Shown here piece by piece: positions 34,615 through 43,427 of a stretch of DNA of 64,000 nt. Positions within the stretch are counted from its first letter, which is position 1; each line of letters begins with the position of its first letter. The stretch lies in contig JAKSOF010000005.1 of NCBI GenBank assembly GCA_024405735.1, positions 55,195 through 119,194 of the forward strand, given 5' to 3'. A model generated the notes under the pieces. It searched no databases, had not been told where the DNA came from, and was given only the letters and a program-made list of their open reading frames with translations. This DNA is from Victivallaceae bacterium. GTDB taxonomy: Bacteria > Verrucomicrobiota > Lentisphaeria > Victivallales > Victivallaceae. Made by a program: the position numbers and the translations under genes.

Positions 34615-35652
34615 ATGAAAATTGCCGTTGATGCGATGGGGGGCGATTTCGCTCCCGGTGTAGTGGTCGAGGGGCTTTCTCTCGCCCTGCCGCATTTTAC
34701 GCAATGTGAATTTTTACTGGTCGGGCATCAGGAAAAGGTCGCCTTTTATCTTGAAAAGTACGGCCTTGCCGGACATCCCCGCATCCGTCAGGTGCACGCG
34801 CAGAGCGTCTGCGAAATGTCCGACCCGTCGACCATTTCCCTGCGGGGGAAACGCGATTCGTCAATCACCGTCTGCGCCCGCTTGCTCAAGGAAAAAGAAG
34901 CGGACGCGATGGTCACTCCCGGTCACACCGGAGCGACGGTCGCCGCGACCAAAGTCCTCGTCCGCACCCTCCCCGGCGTCGACCGGGCGGCGCTCGCCGC
35001 CAGTTTGCCGACCAAAGTGCTCGGCAAACGCTTCATTTTGATGGACGCCGGAGCCAACGTCGACTGCGTACCGCTCAATTTGGCGCAATTCGCCGTGATG
35101 GGCGGCATCTACGCGGAGTATGTCCTCAAAATGAAATCCCCCCGCATCGGTCTTTTGAGCGTCGGCGGCGAAGATTCCAAAGGGTGCGAGCTCACCAAGG
35201 AAGCATTCAAGATCATTGAAAAAATGCCGATCAATTTCGTCGGCAATATTGAACCTGACGCCGCCTTTGCCGGAGAAGTCGATGTTTTGATCAGCGACGG
35301 TTTTGCCGGCAACGTGCTTTTGAAAACCGCCGAAGGTCTTGCCAAATCGACCGTTGAATGGCTCAAGCGGGTCATCACCCGCAACGCCGTGCGTACGCTC
35401 GGCGCGATTTTCGCCCAGAACGCTTTCCGCGAACTCAAGGCGATCGGCGCCGCCGATGAGGTCGGCGGTGCACCGCTGATGGGATTGAACGGCATTTGCA
35501 TCATCGGTCACGGCGGTTCCAATCCGAAATCGGTTTACAACGCGATCCGCGTCGCGGCGGAATGTGTCGAATTCGGCGTCACCAGCCATATCGTCCGTTC
35601 GCTCGAAGAATGCGGCGTCACCGTCGAACAGCAAAAAGCGCATCAGGAATAG
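34615..35652 (+). CDS. plsX: Phosphate acyltransferase PlsX
   Basis: A 345-residue peripheral membrane enzyme that makes acyl-phosphate from acyl-ACP, the first step of phospholipid synthesis through PlsY. KIAVDAMGGDFAPG is the N-terminal signature; SLRGKRDSSI, GHTGATVAA, LMDAGANVDC and ISDGFAGNVLLKTAEG follow in family order. Length is typical. The rpmF-plsX order is conserved in many bacteria. Confidence 0.97.
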   Translation: MKIAVDAMGGDFAPGVVVEGLSLALPHFTQCEFLLVGHQEKVAFYLEKYGLAGHPRIRQVHAQSVCEMSDPSTISLRGKRDSSITVCARLLKEKEADAMVTPGHTGATVAATKVLVRTLPGVDRAALAASLPTKVLGKRFILMDAGANVDCVPLNLAQFAVMGGIYAEYVLKMKSPRIGLLSVGGEDSKGCELTKEAFKIIEKMPINFVGNIEPDAAFAGEVDVLISDGFAGNVLLKTAEGLAKSTVEWLKRVITRNAVRTLGAIFAQNAFRELKAIGAADEVGGAPLMGLNGICIIGHGGSNPKSVYNAIRVAAECVEFGVTSHIVRSLEECGVTVEQQKAHQE

Positions 35653-35714
35653 TTTTCCTGAATTCGTTTTCGCTCCGTAGAATAAAATACTTGTCCCTAT
35701 AAGGAATGGCACTT

Positions 35715-36224
35715 ATGCAAAAGAGCGGTTACGTCAGCAATTTAGTCGATATGCGCGAGCAGTTGCGCCGCAACTACCGCAATCCGGATGATATTCCGGC
35801 GGAAGCATCCGCTGAAAATTCCGTCGCCGAAACCACCTCCATCAAGGGAAACCGTTTCGACAGCGAAGCCCGGCGCGACGCCCGCGATCTGGAGGGCAGA
35901 TTGCTTTCCGCCCTCGCCACCGCCCGCAGTGAGAGCGATCTCCTTGCCTACCGTCAAAAGGAATTTGCGGCGCGCATCGAAAAACTGGAAGCGCTGATGG
36001 CGGAAATGGAAAATCTCAACGCCGCCACATCAACCGAATACCGCAGTCGCGTCGATCATCTGCGCTACCGTTTCTTTGAGATCGCCGTGGAAAACGGAGA
36101 AACGCCCCGTCCATCCGGTGAAAATCCGACATCCGTCCCGCATAAAAGCGGCGCGTGGATCATCGCGGGTGCGATCATTCTCGGTGCGCTGATCGTCGGC
36201 GGCGCCTTTTTGCTCTGCTTCTAA
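35715..36224 (+). CDS. Tail-anchored helical protein of unknown function
   Basis: A 169-residue protein starting at ATG 35715, which is 9 bases after AAGGA; ATG 35706 is too close to it. The cytoplasmic part is charged and helical (LSALATARSESDLLAYRQKE, EKLEALMAEMENL), and the C-terminus is one membrane helix (AWIIAGAIILGALIVGGAFLL). No family is recognised. Its TAA overlaps the stop codon of the convergent recJ gene. Confidence 0.68.
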   Translation: MQKSGYVSNLVDMREQLRRNYRNPDDIPAEASAENSVAETTSIKGNRFDSEARRDARDLEGRLLSALATARSESDLLAYRQKEFAARIEKLEALMAEMENLNAATSTEYRSRVDHLRYRFFEIAVENGETPRPSGENPTSVPHKSGAWIIAGAIILGALIVGGAFLLCF

Positions 36225-37933
36225 AAGACTTCCTGAATATCGACGATATTCAACTGGGGCGTTTCCGTATCCAGATGCCGGTTGATCTGCGGCGTCGCCA
36301 GAACGTCGAGGAGCCGTCCGTGAAATTCCGCCGGAGTGCGGTTGAAAGCGATGAAATTCATCTGCGACGAACCGCTTTGCAGAATACCACGCGTATGCAA
36401 CCCGCCGCCGATGGCGTTGCATCTGACGACTTGCACCTCATTGAAACGGTAGACCGGCTTCGGATTGCTGTGCCCGAAAGGCGACAATTTGTTGAGATAG
36501 TCAAAAAATTCCGGCGTCAGATCGTGGATCGAGGCTTCCCCGTCGTAGGAAATAAAATTTTCCAGGTCGGACGTATCGAGTTGTTTGCGGATCTCCTGAT
36601 CCATCGCCTCAAAGAAGGGGGCGATCATTTCGGTGCGCAGACCGACACCGACCGCCATCGGATGTCCGCCGAAACGCTCCAACAGATCGGCGTGGCGGCT
36701 CAACACTTCAACCAGATTCAGACAGGCGATACTGCGTCCGGAACCGTAGGCCTCGTCCCCCTGGATCGTCAGCACGATCGTCGGACGGTTGTAATCGCGC
36801 GTCAGCCGGGAAGCGACGATCCCGATCACCCCCTGATGCCAGTCGCGACCGGCGACGAGCAATGCGTAGGGGCTTTGCCACGCGAGATTGCGCTCGATCT
36901 GCTCGCAGGCTTCCTTGTAGATTTCCTGCTCTTTTTCCTGACGGTCGCGGTTGAAAACTTCCAGTTTGGAAGCGAAATCGTAAGCCTCGATGATGTCGCG
37001 GCTTTCCAGAAGTTTCAATGCGATATTGGCATCGCCGACGCGTCCGGCGGCATTGATGCGCGGCGCCATCCGGAAAGTGATGTCCGACGGCGTGAGATCC
37101 GAATTGATTTTGCAACTTTCGATCAGCGCGCGCACTCCGGGACGCAGCTGTTTGCGCAGAGCGAGGATGCCGTATTTGACCATCACGCGGTTTTCCCCGA
37201 GCAACGGCACGATGTCCGCGACCGTGCCCAGAGCGACGTAATCAAGCACTTCCTCCAACTGCGTCTGAAAAGCGCCGAGATTGTTTTCGCGGCCGTACTT
37301 CACAAACGCATGCGACAGTTTGAATGCGGCGCCGACGCCGGAAAGAAGATGCAGATCCTCCAGTTCCGGATAGATCTTGGGATTGATGATCGCGATCGCC
37401 TTGGGCAATTCCTGCCCGGCTTCGTGGTGGTCGGTCACGATCACGTCGATACCGCGCTCAATGGCGACGTTGACCGCATCGCAACTGGTAATGCCGCAGT
37501 CGACCGTGACGAGCACGCCGCACTTGCCGTAGGCATCGAGCGCCTTTTCGAGCGATTCGGGGGTAAATCCGTAACCGTCGTCAAAGCGGTGCGGGATAAA
37601 AGAATGCACCGTCGCCCCGTTGGAGCGCAACGTCCACGCGAGCAATGCGCTGGCGGTAATGCCGTCGGTGTCGTAATCGCCGTGAATGAGGATCGGCTCG
37701 TTGTCGATGATCGCCTGCCACAACCGTTTCGCGGCGTCTTTGATGCCGGGGAAACGATAGGGGTCGGTCAAATTGCCGAGTTTCGGCTCCAGAAAGCGGC
37801 TGATCTCGTTTTCGTCAATGCCACGGGCGGCGAAGTACACGGCAATCGGACGGGGCAAATGCAAGCCCCGCTGAAGTTTCCCGATTTTCTCTTCCTGATT
37901 GCCGCCGGTAAGTTTCCAGTTTTTTGATCCCAT
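36221..37933 (-). CDS. recJ: Single-strand-specific exonuclease RecJ
   Basis: A 570-residue DHH-superfamily 5'-to-3' ssDNA exonuclease for recombination and mismatch repair. Motif HGDYDTDGITAS (84-95), the VTDHHEAG motif near 160, and the DHHA1 domain with GRDWHQGVIGIVASRL and GGHPMAVGVGL are present. AAGGAATG precedes the start. It is convergent with the tail-anchored gene and the two stop codons overlap within CTAA. Confidence 0.95.
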   Translation of the reverse strand: MGSKNWKLTGGNQEEKIGKLQRGLHLPRPIAVYFAARGIDENEISRFLEPKLGNLTDPYRFPGIKDAAKRLWQAIIDNEPILIHGDYDTDGITASALLAWTLRSNGATVHSFIPHRFDDGYGFTPESLEKALDAYGKCGVLVTVDCGITSCDAVNVAIERGIDVIVTDHHEAGQELPKAIAIINPKIYPELEDLHLLSGVGAAFKLSHAFVKYGRENNLGAFQTQLEEVLDYVALGTVADIVPLLGENRVMVKYGILALRKQLRPGVRALIESCKINSDLTPSDITFRMAPRINAAGRVGDANIALKLLESRDIIEAYDFASKLEVFNRDRQEKEQEIYKEACEQIERNLAWQSPYALLVAGRDWHQGVIGIVASRLTRDYNRPTIVLTIQGDEAYGSGRSIACLNLVEVLSRHADLLERFGGHPMAVGVGLRTEMIAPFFEAMDQEIRKQLDTSDLENFISYDGEASIHDLTPEFFDYLNKLSPFGHSNPKPVYRFNEVQVVRCNAIGGGLHTRGILQSGSSQMNFIAFNRTPAEFHGRLLDVLATPQINRHLDTETPQLNIVDIQEVF

Positions 37934-38023
37934 TGAAACATTCCTTGTTTATCATGCTCTTAACATAACATCAAAAAGGCGTTTCGTCTATCAAAAACCG
38001 GATTTTTTTCCCTTTTTTGCTAA

Positions 38024-38062
38024 AAAAAACGGTCGCTCCCGCTTTTGACAGGGCGACCGCAA
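38024..38062 (-). terminator. Terminator of the antiporter operon
   Basis: CGGTCG-CT-CCC pairs with GGG-CGACCG around a 10-base loop; on the minus strand it ends in TTTTTTTTAGC. It lies 14 bases after the stop of the gene at 38076. Confidence 0.85.
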
Positions 38063-38075
38063 AGGAAAACCGACG

Positions 38076-38531
38076 CTAAAACGCCGTTTCGCGCAGATTC
38101 TGAAACGGGATCGGCGTTTTTTTCTGTGATCCGGTATTTTTCAATTCGATGATTTCCTGATCTTTCATGCCGACCATTCCGGCATTGAGGATAAAAAGCA
38201 GATCGTAGCGTTTGCCTCCCGCAAGAGTTTTCGGCGTCGCCGTCCATCGGCCGCCGGATTCCCGCAGGGCGACGCAGGGATAATCACGACCGAAAATTTC
38301 CAGCTGATAGTCGAAAATGGAAATTTTACGCGTCGCGGGTACATCCAAACGGAGCATCGCGTAAATTTTCCGCTCCGGCAAACCGGGAAAATACTCCGCC
38401 TCAAACCCGGTTATTTCCGGCATTTTTTTTGAGAGTTTCGCATCGGAAACCGCTCCGCCACCGAGAAAAATTTCCGACGCTCCGAGCAAACAAAAACAAG
38501 AAAAGATGATATAATTCGCAATTTTTTTCAT
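38076..38531 (-). CDS. Small exported protein of unknown function
   Basis: A 151-residue protein starting at ATG 38531, which overlaps the antiporter stop by four bases (ATGA), with AAGGTG upstream. Residues 1-20 are a signal peptide or anchor (MKKIANYIIFSCFCLLGAS). The rest is strand-rich (KIYAMLRLDVPATRKISIFDYQ, GRWTATPKTLAGGKRYDLLF). No family is recognised. Translational coupling to the antiporter suggests a linked envelope function. Confidence 0.68.
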   Translation of the reverse strand: MKKIANYIIFSCFCLLGASEIFLGGGAVSDAKLSKKMPEITGFEAEYFPGLPERKIYAMLRLDVPATRKISIFDYQLEIFGRDYPCVALRESGGRWTATPKTLAGGKRYDLLFILNAGMVGMKDQEIIELKNTGSQKKTPIPFQNLRETAF

Positions 38532-40081
38532 TTTTTCACCTTTTGATTGTGGTGTAACGACGGGAAATGCCAATCGCTTTGGGAACGATCATCCGATTCA
38601 TAATCGCTGTCGGGGAAATACTCCTGCGCTAAAGTTGCCATCACCTCGCGCGGCGCCATGATCAGCACACCGTCCCCCGGATACAACTGCGTACTGCCGT
38701 GCGGCGAAAGCAATTCCTCCCCGCGCCGGACCATCGTCACCAGAGCATCGGCGGGGAAACGGATCTCCGCCAGCGTTTTTCCGGCGTAGTCGGCTTTTTC
38801 CGGCACGATGAATTCAAACATATCACTGCCGGAAGTCGCCCGCGTCACTTCCAACTCCAGCGGCAACCGGCTGCGGTCGGCGACAATTTTCGCCTTGCCG
38901 AGCAACCGGGCGACCGGCATCAGCGTCGCCCCCTGCAGAAGGATCGAGATCAGAACCATAAAGAAAATCATACTGAACATCATATCACAATACGGCACGT
39001 GCGCCGCCAGCGGAAACGTGGCGAGCACGATCGGCGCCGCACCGCGCAACCCCACCCAGGAAATCAGACAGTTGTCCTTCCACGATCTGCCGCTGCCGAT
39101 CGAGCAGAGCCATACGGCGATCGGGCGGGCGACGCACATCAGCACCAGAGAAAGCAGAATGCCTGGCACCAGCACTGCCGGATCAAGCAGTTTTTCCTGA
39201 TCGACCGAAGCGCCCAGCGTCACAAAGAGGATGACCTGCATCAGCCAGGAAACACCGTCCGAGAAGCGGGTCATCGACCGCTGATAGTTGAATTTCAAAT
39301 GCGACAGCATGATCCCGGCAACGTAACACGCCATCATCCCGTTGACGTGGAGCAACTCCGCGCATCCGTAAGCCAAAAAGACCAGTCCGACGATAAAAAC
39401 GAAATAGAGCCCTTCGTACTCCAATTTGATTTTGAAAAGCTGTTTTCCCAGCCAGCCGCAAGCCATTCCGAAAGCGGCGCCGCCCGCAAGCGAAATGATC
39501 GAAAGCGCAATGGAACTTCCCAAGCCGAATTCCCCGCCTGCAAAAACCAGCAACATCACTTTGGTCAGACAGTACGCCATCGGGTCGTTACTGCCGGATT
39601 CAAATTCGAGCAGTTCCTTGAGGTTCCCCTCCAGCGCGACGCCGCGTCCGCGCAAAATGCCGAAAACGGAAGCGGCGTCCGTCGATGAAATGACCGCGCC
39701 GAGAAGCAGACACCAATTTAAGCGGTAATCCCCTGCAACATAGGGGATTTTAAAAATCCAGTACGCGCAGACGCCGAGGATCAGCGCCGTCAGGATCACC
39801 CCCGCCGTCGCCAAGATCGCTCCGTCCCGGAAAACCCGTTTGACGGAATTGAACCGCGTATCCATTCCTCCGGCAAAGAGGATGAATGCCATCGCCACCG
39901 TGCCGAGGGAATTGATATATTGCGCGCTGACGGAATAACGGGAAAAATGCGTCAACAGCATCCCGACACCGAGAAATGCGAACAAAATCGGCATATTGAG
40001 CCGACTGGAGATCCGGTTGGAAAGCGCCCCGAGCAACAAAACCGCGCCCGTCGACGCCATGGCAAGGAAAATACCCGACAT
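38528..40081 (-). CDS. K+/H+ antiporter, CvrA/NhaP2 type
   Basis: A 517-residue protein with about twelve membrane helices of a CPA1 Na+(K+)/H+ exchanger and a C-terminal cytoplasmic RCK_C-like region (about 410-495; ADYAGKTLAEIRFPADALV). GAVISSTDAASVFGILRG and FESGSNDPMAYCLT carry the acidic residues of the ion site. It may export K+ and balance the KtrAB importer elsewhere in the window. The start at MSGIFLAMAS is preferred; a frame to 40156 adds 25 basic residues without a binding site. Confidence 0.87.
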   Translation of the reverse strand: MSGIFLAMASTGAVLLLGALSNRISSRLNMPILFAFLGVGMLLTHFSRYSVSAQYINSLGTVAMAFILFAGGMDTRFNSVKRVFRDGAILATAGVILTALILGVCAYWIFKIPYVAGDYRLNWCLLLGAVISSTDAASVFGILRGRGVALEGNLKELLEFESGSNDPMAYCLTKVMLLVFAGGEFGLGSSIALSIISLAGGAAFGMACGWLGKQLFKIKLEYEGLYFVFIVGLVFLAYGCAELLHVNGMMACYVAGIMLSHLKFNYQRSMTRFSDGVSWLMQVILFVTLGASVDQEKLLDPAVLVPGILLSLVLMCVARPIAVWLCSIGSGRSWKDNCLISWVGLRGAAPIVLATFPLAAHVPYCDMMFSMIFFMVLISILLQGATLMPVARLLGKAKIVADRSRLPLELEVTRATSGSDMFEFIVPEKADYAGKTLAEIRFPADALVTMVRRGEELLSPHGSTQLYPGDGVLIMAPREVMATLAQEYFPDSDYESDDRSQSDWHFPSLHHNQKVKK

Positions 40082-40173
40082 AAAAAATCCGAATTTGATA
40101 CCGAAAAGTTTCCCCTTAATATAGTATTTCCGCAAAAAAAAATCCACCTTCCGCAAAAAAAAAACGGAAAAAC

Positions 40174-40202
40174 TTGATTTTTCCCTTTTTCTGCACTATT
40201 TT
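40174..40202 (+). promoter_or_regulatory. Promoter abutting the lipoprotein start, possible leaderless transcript
   Basis: TTGATT (40174-40179), 17 bases, TATTTT (40197-40202). Transcription would begin at or next to the ATG at 40209. No Shine-Dalgarno sequence is present. Confidence 0.5.
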
Positions 40203-40208
40203 ATAAGT

Positions 40209-41270
40209 ATGAAAAAGCTTATTCTCTCTCTTGGGGCGCTCTGTGGTCTGCTGCTGACCGGATGCGCCGTGAAAAACCCGGAAAAGGTGGTGACGCCGCT
40301 GACTTTGCCCATCCGCACCGCGCCGGACAAAGTACAGGAAGCCCGTACAGGTCAACTCCGTGATCTGATGCGCGATTTTCCGACGCGCGGCGTCTGGCTC
40401 TACATCGGAGCTTATGACAAAGTCCTTTCCCTCGAAACCGTATTGGACTATATCGAAGATTTCCATTTCAACCACATCTACTGCGTCATCACCAGCGAAA
40501 GCGAAGTGGACGAGGACTTGGAAGCGTTGCTCCTTGCCGCCGCCCGGCGCAATCTGAAAGTGGATATCGTGATGGATATTTTCAGCTTTTTCCCGCGCAA
40601 AAGCGGCAACCGCATATTGCGTTTTTTGCGTAAAAAGACCCCCTCCATTCCCGAAATGATCGAGCGTCTCGTACAGCTTCACAAGGAAAATCCCGCCTAC
40701 CGCAATCTCGCCGGGATCACGGTCGTCTGCAACATCCACCGTTTCAACCGCGACAACATCGATCATCCCGCCGACAGTTTTTTCATCTGGAGCGAACATA
40801 CTTTCGGGCCGGGACTGGACAACGACATGATGATGAAGATCGTTCTGAAAGGCATCCACGAACTGCCGGCTTTGCCCGATGATATGAAACTCACGCTCGC
40901 CGTGCCCGACTTTTTCAACGAATACGTCAAGGAGGGAAAACTCTCCTGCGGCTCCGTCAGCGACTTCGCCGCGACGCGCGTACCTCAACCGGATATTATC
41001 GTCATCAGTCACGGCAACAAGGCGACCGAGGCGGCCAAGCGTCTTTCCGACGAACTGGCGGATCCCAGGATCCGTCCGGGAAGCGTTTCCGTTTTGCTTG
41101 CGATCGCCAATCACACCTCCGTGGGAAACGACCAGATGCGCCGGCGCAACTGGAAAGATTTTATCAACTTTTCCGGTTATCTGAAAAAGCAGTGCGACGG
41201 TCAACGCAATTTCGGCGGCATGATCATCGGACCGTTTGTCCTCGTCAAAAGTCTGCAGCTGGAGCCTTGA
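40209..41270 (+). CDS. Lipoprotein, possible TIM-barrel domain
   Basis: A 353-residue protein with a lipoprotein signal (MKKLILSLGALCGLLLTGC, lipidated Cys19). The mature part alternates strands and helices (RGVWLYIGAYDKVLSLETVL, LKVDIVMDIFSFF, LTLAVPDFFNEY, PDIIVISHG), like a glycosidase-type barrel, but no catalytic signature is recognised. It is followed three bases later by nrdR in the same direction. Function unknown. Confidence 0.72.
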   Translation: MKKLILSLGALCGLLLTGCAVKNPEKVVTPLTLPIRTAPDKVQEARTGQLRDLMRDFPTRGVWLYIGAYDKVLSLETVLDYIEDFHFNHIYCVITSESEVDEDLEALLLAAARRNLKVDIVMDIFSFFPRKSGNRILRFLRKKTPSIPEMIERLVQLHKENPAYRNLAGITVVCNIHRFNRDNIDHPADSFFIWSEHTFGPGLDNDMMMKIVLKGIHELPALPDDMKLTLAVPDFFNEYVKEGKLSCGSVSDFAATRVPQPDIIVISHGNKATEAAKRLSDELADPRIRPGSVSVLLAIANHTSVGNDQMRRRNWKDFINFSGYLKKQCDGQRNFGGMIIGPFVLVKSLQLEP

Positions 41271-41273
41271 GCG

Positions 41274-41723
41274 ATGCGTTGTCCCAAATGCGGCGTCAAC
41301 AACGACAAAGTGATCGATTCCCGGTCGGCAAATGACGATTCCTGCGTCCGCCGCCGCCGCGAATGTCTGCATTGCTCCTACCGTTTCACCACCGTCGAAG
41401 AAGTCGTGCCGGAGGAGTTGCATGTCGTCAAACGCACCGGAGAGCGCGAAGAATACGACCGCAACAAAGTGCGCAACGGAATTGTCAACGCCTGTTATAA
41501 GCGTCCGATTTCCGCAGAAACGATCGACCGCGTCGTCGACGACATCACGCGTTCGCTCGTCCAGCGTTGCGAACCGGAAATATCCTCCAGCATGGTCGGC
41601 GAAAAGGTGATGGACGAATTGAAAAAACTCGATCAGGTCGCCTACGTCCGTTTCGCCTCGGTCTACCGCCAGTTTAAAGACGCCCGGGACTTCATTTCCG
41701 AAGTCAAGGGGCTGAAAAAATGA
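41274..41723 (+). CDS. nrdR: Transcription repressor NrdR
   Basis: A 149-residue protein with a zinc ribbon (Cys3, Cys6, Cys31, Cys34) and an ATP-cone domain (about 49-139; VVKRTGEREEYDRNKVRNGI). NrdR senses ATP/dATP and represses ribonucleotide reductase operons. Length and motifs are standard. Its stop overlaps the next start by four bases. No NrdR boxes were sought beyond this window. Confidence 0.96.
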   Translation: MRCPKCGVNNDKVIDSRSANDDSCVRRRRECLHCSYRFTTVEEVVPEELHVVKRTGEREEYDRNKVRNGIVNACYKRPISAETIDRVVDDITRSLVQRCEPEISSSMVGEKVMDELKKLDQVAYVRFASVYRQFKDARDFISEVKGLKK

Positions 41724-42913
41724 ATTTCCCGCAGATCACTTTGTTGCCGGGGCGCGAAAAATCCCTGCTCCGTTGTCACCCGTGGGTCTTTTCCGGCGCG
41801 GTCGGCGGCATTTCCGGAGATCCGGCGTCGGGGGAAGTCTGCCGCGTCGCCGATGCCAGGGGGAATTTCCTCGCGTGGGCAAGTTACAGCGCGGCGAGTC
41901 AGATCACGGCGCGCGTCTGGAGTTTCCAGGAAAACAGCGTCATCGACGCAAATTTTTTTCAACAGCGCGTCAACGCCGCCAAAACCCTGCGCGACCGGCT
42001 CGGCGTCGGCGATCTTTCCACCGGGTGCCGGCTGATCTATTCGGAATCGGATCAACTGCCCGGCGTCATCGCCGACCGCTACGGAGAATATATCGCCTTG
42101 CAGTTGCTCTCTTCCGGCGCGGAATTTTTCCGCAACGAGATCATCGACGCGCTGATGAAACTGCCCGGCATCAAAGGCGTTTACGAGCGCAGCGACGTTT
42201 CGGTGCGCAAACGCGAAGCGCTTCCCGAACGCAGCGGCATCGCCCGCGGGGAAATGCCGCCCGATGAGATCGTCATCAGGGAAAATCAACTTTCTTTCGC
42301 CGTCGATCCGGTTCACGGGCAGAAAACCGGCTTCTACTTCGATCTGCGCGAAGTGCGTCAAAAAGTCCGGCAACTTGCCGCCGGGAAAAAAGTGCTCAAC
42401 GATTTCTGCTACACGGGCGGTTTCGCCGTCGCCGCGCTTGCGGGCGGCGCGCAAAGCGTGCTCAACATCGACAGTTCCCGTCCGGCGCTGGCGCAAGCTG
42501 TCCGCAATTTGAAATTGAATGCCCTGCCGCAGGAAAACTGCGAATTCCGCGCCGCCGACGGCTTCGAGGAATTGAATCACTTGCGCGACGCGCACGAAAA
42601 ATTCGACTTCGTCATCCTCGATCCGCCGAAACTCATCGATGCCAAAAGTCACCTGGAGCGTGGATGCCGCGCCTATTCGCATCTGGCGAAAAGGGGGTTC
42701 GAGTTGCTCAATCCCGGCGGGATACTGCTCAATTTGTCCTGCTCCGGACTGATGACGCCGGAACTCTTTCAAAAGATCACCTTTGACGCGGCGCGCGAAG
42801 CCCGGTGCGATGCCGTCATCATCGACAGCGTACGGCAGAGCGCCGACCACCCGGTCATTCTTTCAACACCGGAAACCTTTTATCTCAAAGGGCTGATTTC
42901 CGTCAAACGCTAA
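41720..42913 (+). CDS. rlmI: 23S rRNA m5C methyltransferase, RlmI family
   Basis: A 397-residue class I SAM-dependent methyltransferase. An N-terminal PUA domain (about 1-70; GREKSLLRCHPWVFSGAV) is followed by a central domain and a Rossmann fold with VLNDFCYTGGFAVAALAGGA and DFVILDPPKL. The family methylates C1962 of 23S rRNA in E. coli. Its stop overlaps that of convergent hpt within CTAA. Confidence 0.88.
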   Translation: MNFPQITLLPGREKSLLRCHPWVFSGAVGGISGDPASGEVCRVADARGNFLAWASYSAASQITARVWSFQENSVIDANFFQQRVNAAKTLRDRLGVGDLSTGCRLIYSESDQLPGVIADRYGEYIALQLLSSGAEFFRNEIIDALMKLPGIKGVYERSDVSVRKREALPERSGIARGEMPPDEIVIRENQLSFAVDPVHGQKTGFYFDLREVRQKVRQLAAGKKVLNDFCYTGGFAVAALAGGAQSVLNIDSSRPALAQAVRNLKLNALPQENCEFRAADGFEELNHLRDAHEKFDFVILDPPKLIDAKSHLERGCRAYSHLAKRGFELLNPGGILLNLSCSGLMTPELFQKITFDAAREARCDAVIIDSVRQSADHPVILSTPETFYLKGLISVKR

Positions 42914-43419
42914 TCGATCGCCGCAATATACGGCAGATTGCGGAAACGCTCGTCGGAATCCATCCCGTAACCGATAAGATAACGGTCCGGTGCGACAAAT
43001 CCCTGCCAGTCGGCGTGAGCGGTCCCTCCCGGAGCGCGCTGGACGTTTTTATCGATGGCGACGGCGGTGCGGCAACTTGCCGCTTCTTTTTTCAAAAAGT
43101 ATTCCTTCAGACAGCATAGCGTCGTACCGTTGTCCAAAACGTCATCGAGCAAAAGGACATGCTTCCCCGCGACCGGCAGTTTTCCCGGAGAGCGGAACGT
43201 GATCTCTCCCGACGATTTGTCGTTGACATAACTTGCCACCGCGATCGTGTCGAATTCCAGATCCAGCTCGATTTGCCGCATCAGATCGGCGGCAAAGACA
43301 ACTCCGCCGTTGGCGATGGCGACAACAAGCAACTGCTTGCCGCGATAAAATTCCGTGATTTCCCTGCCGAGTTCCGCAACCCGCCGGGCGATCGTTTCCT
43401 GCGAAAAAAGAATTTCCAT
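42910..43419 (-). CDS. hpt: Hypoxanthine phosphoribosyltransferase
   Basis: A 169-residue purine-salvage enzyme that turns hypoxanthine (or guanine) and PRPP into IMP (GMP). VLLLDDVLDNGTTL is the PRPP-binding loop; VAIANGGVVFAADLMRQI the N-terminal site. Length fits. It starts 8 bases after priA ends, so they may be co-transcribed. Confidence 0.92.
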   Translation of the reverse strand: MEILFSQETIARRVAELGREITEFYRGKQLLVVAIANGGVVFAADLMRQIELDLEFDTIAVASYVNDKSSGEITFRSPGKLPVAGKHVLLLDDVLDNGTTLCCLKEYFLKKEAASCRTAVAIDKNVQRAPGGTAHADWQGFVAPDRYLIGYGMDSDERFRNLPYIAAID

Positions 43420-43427
43420 ATTTTTTC

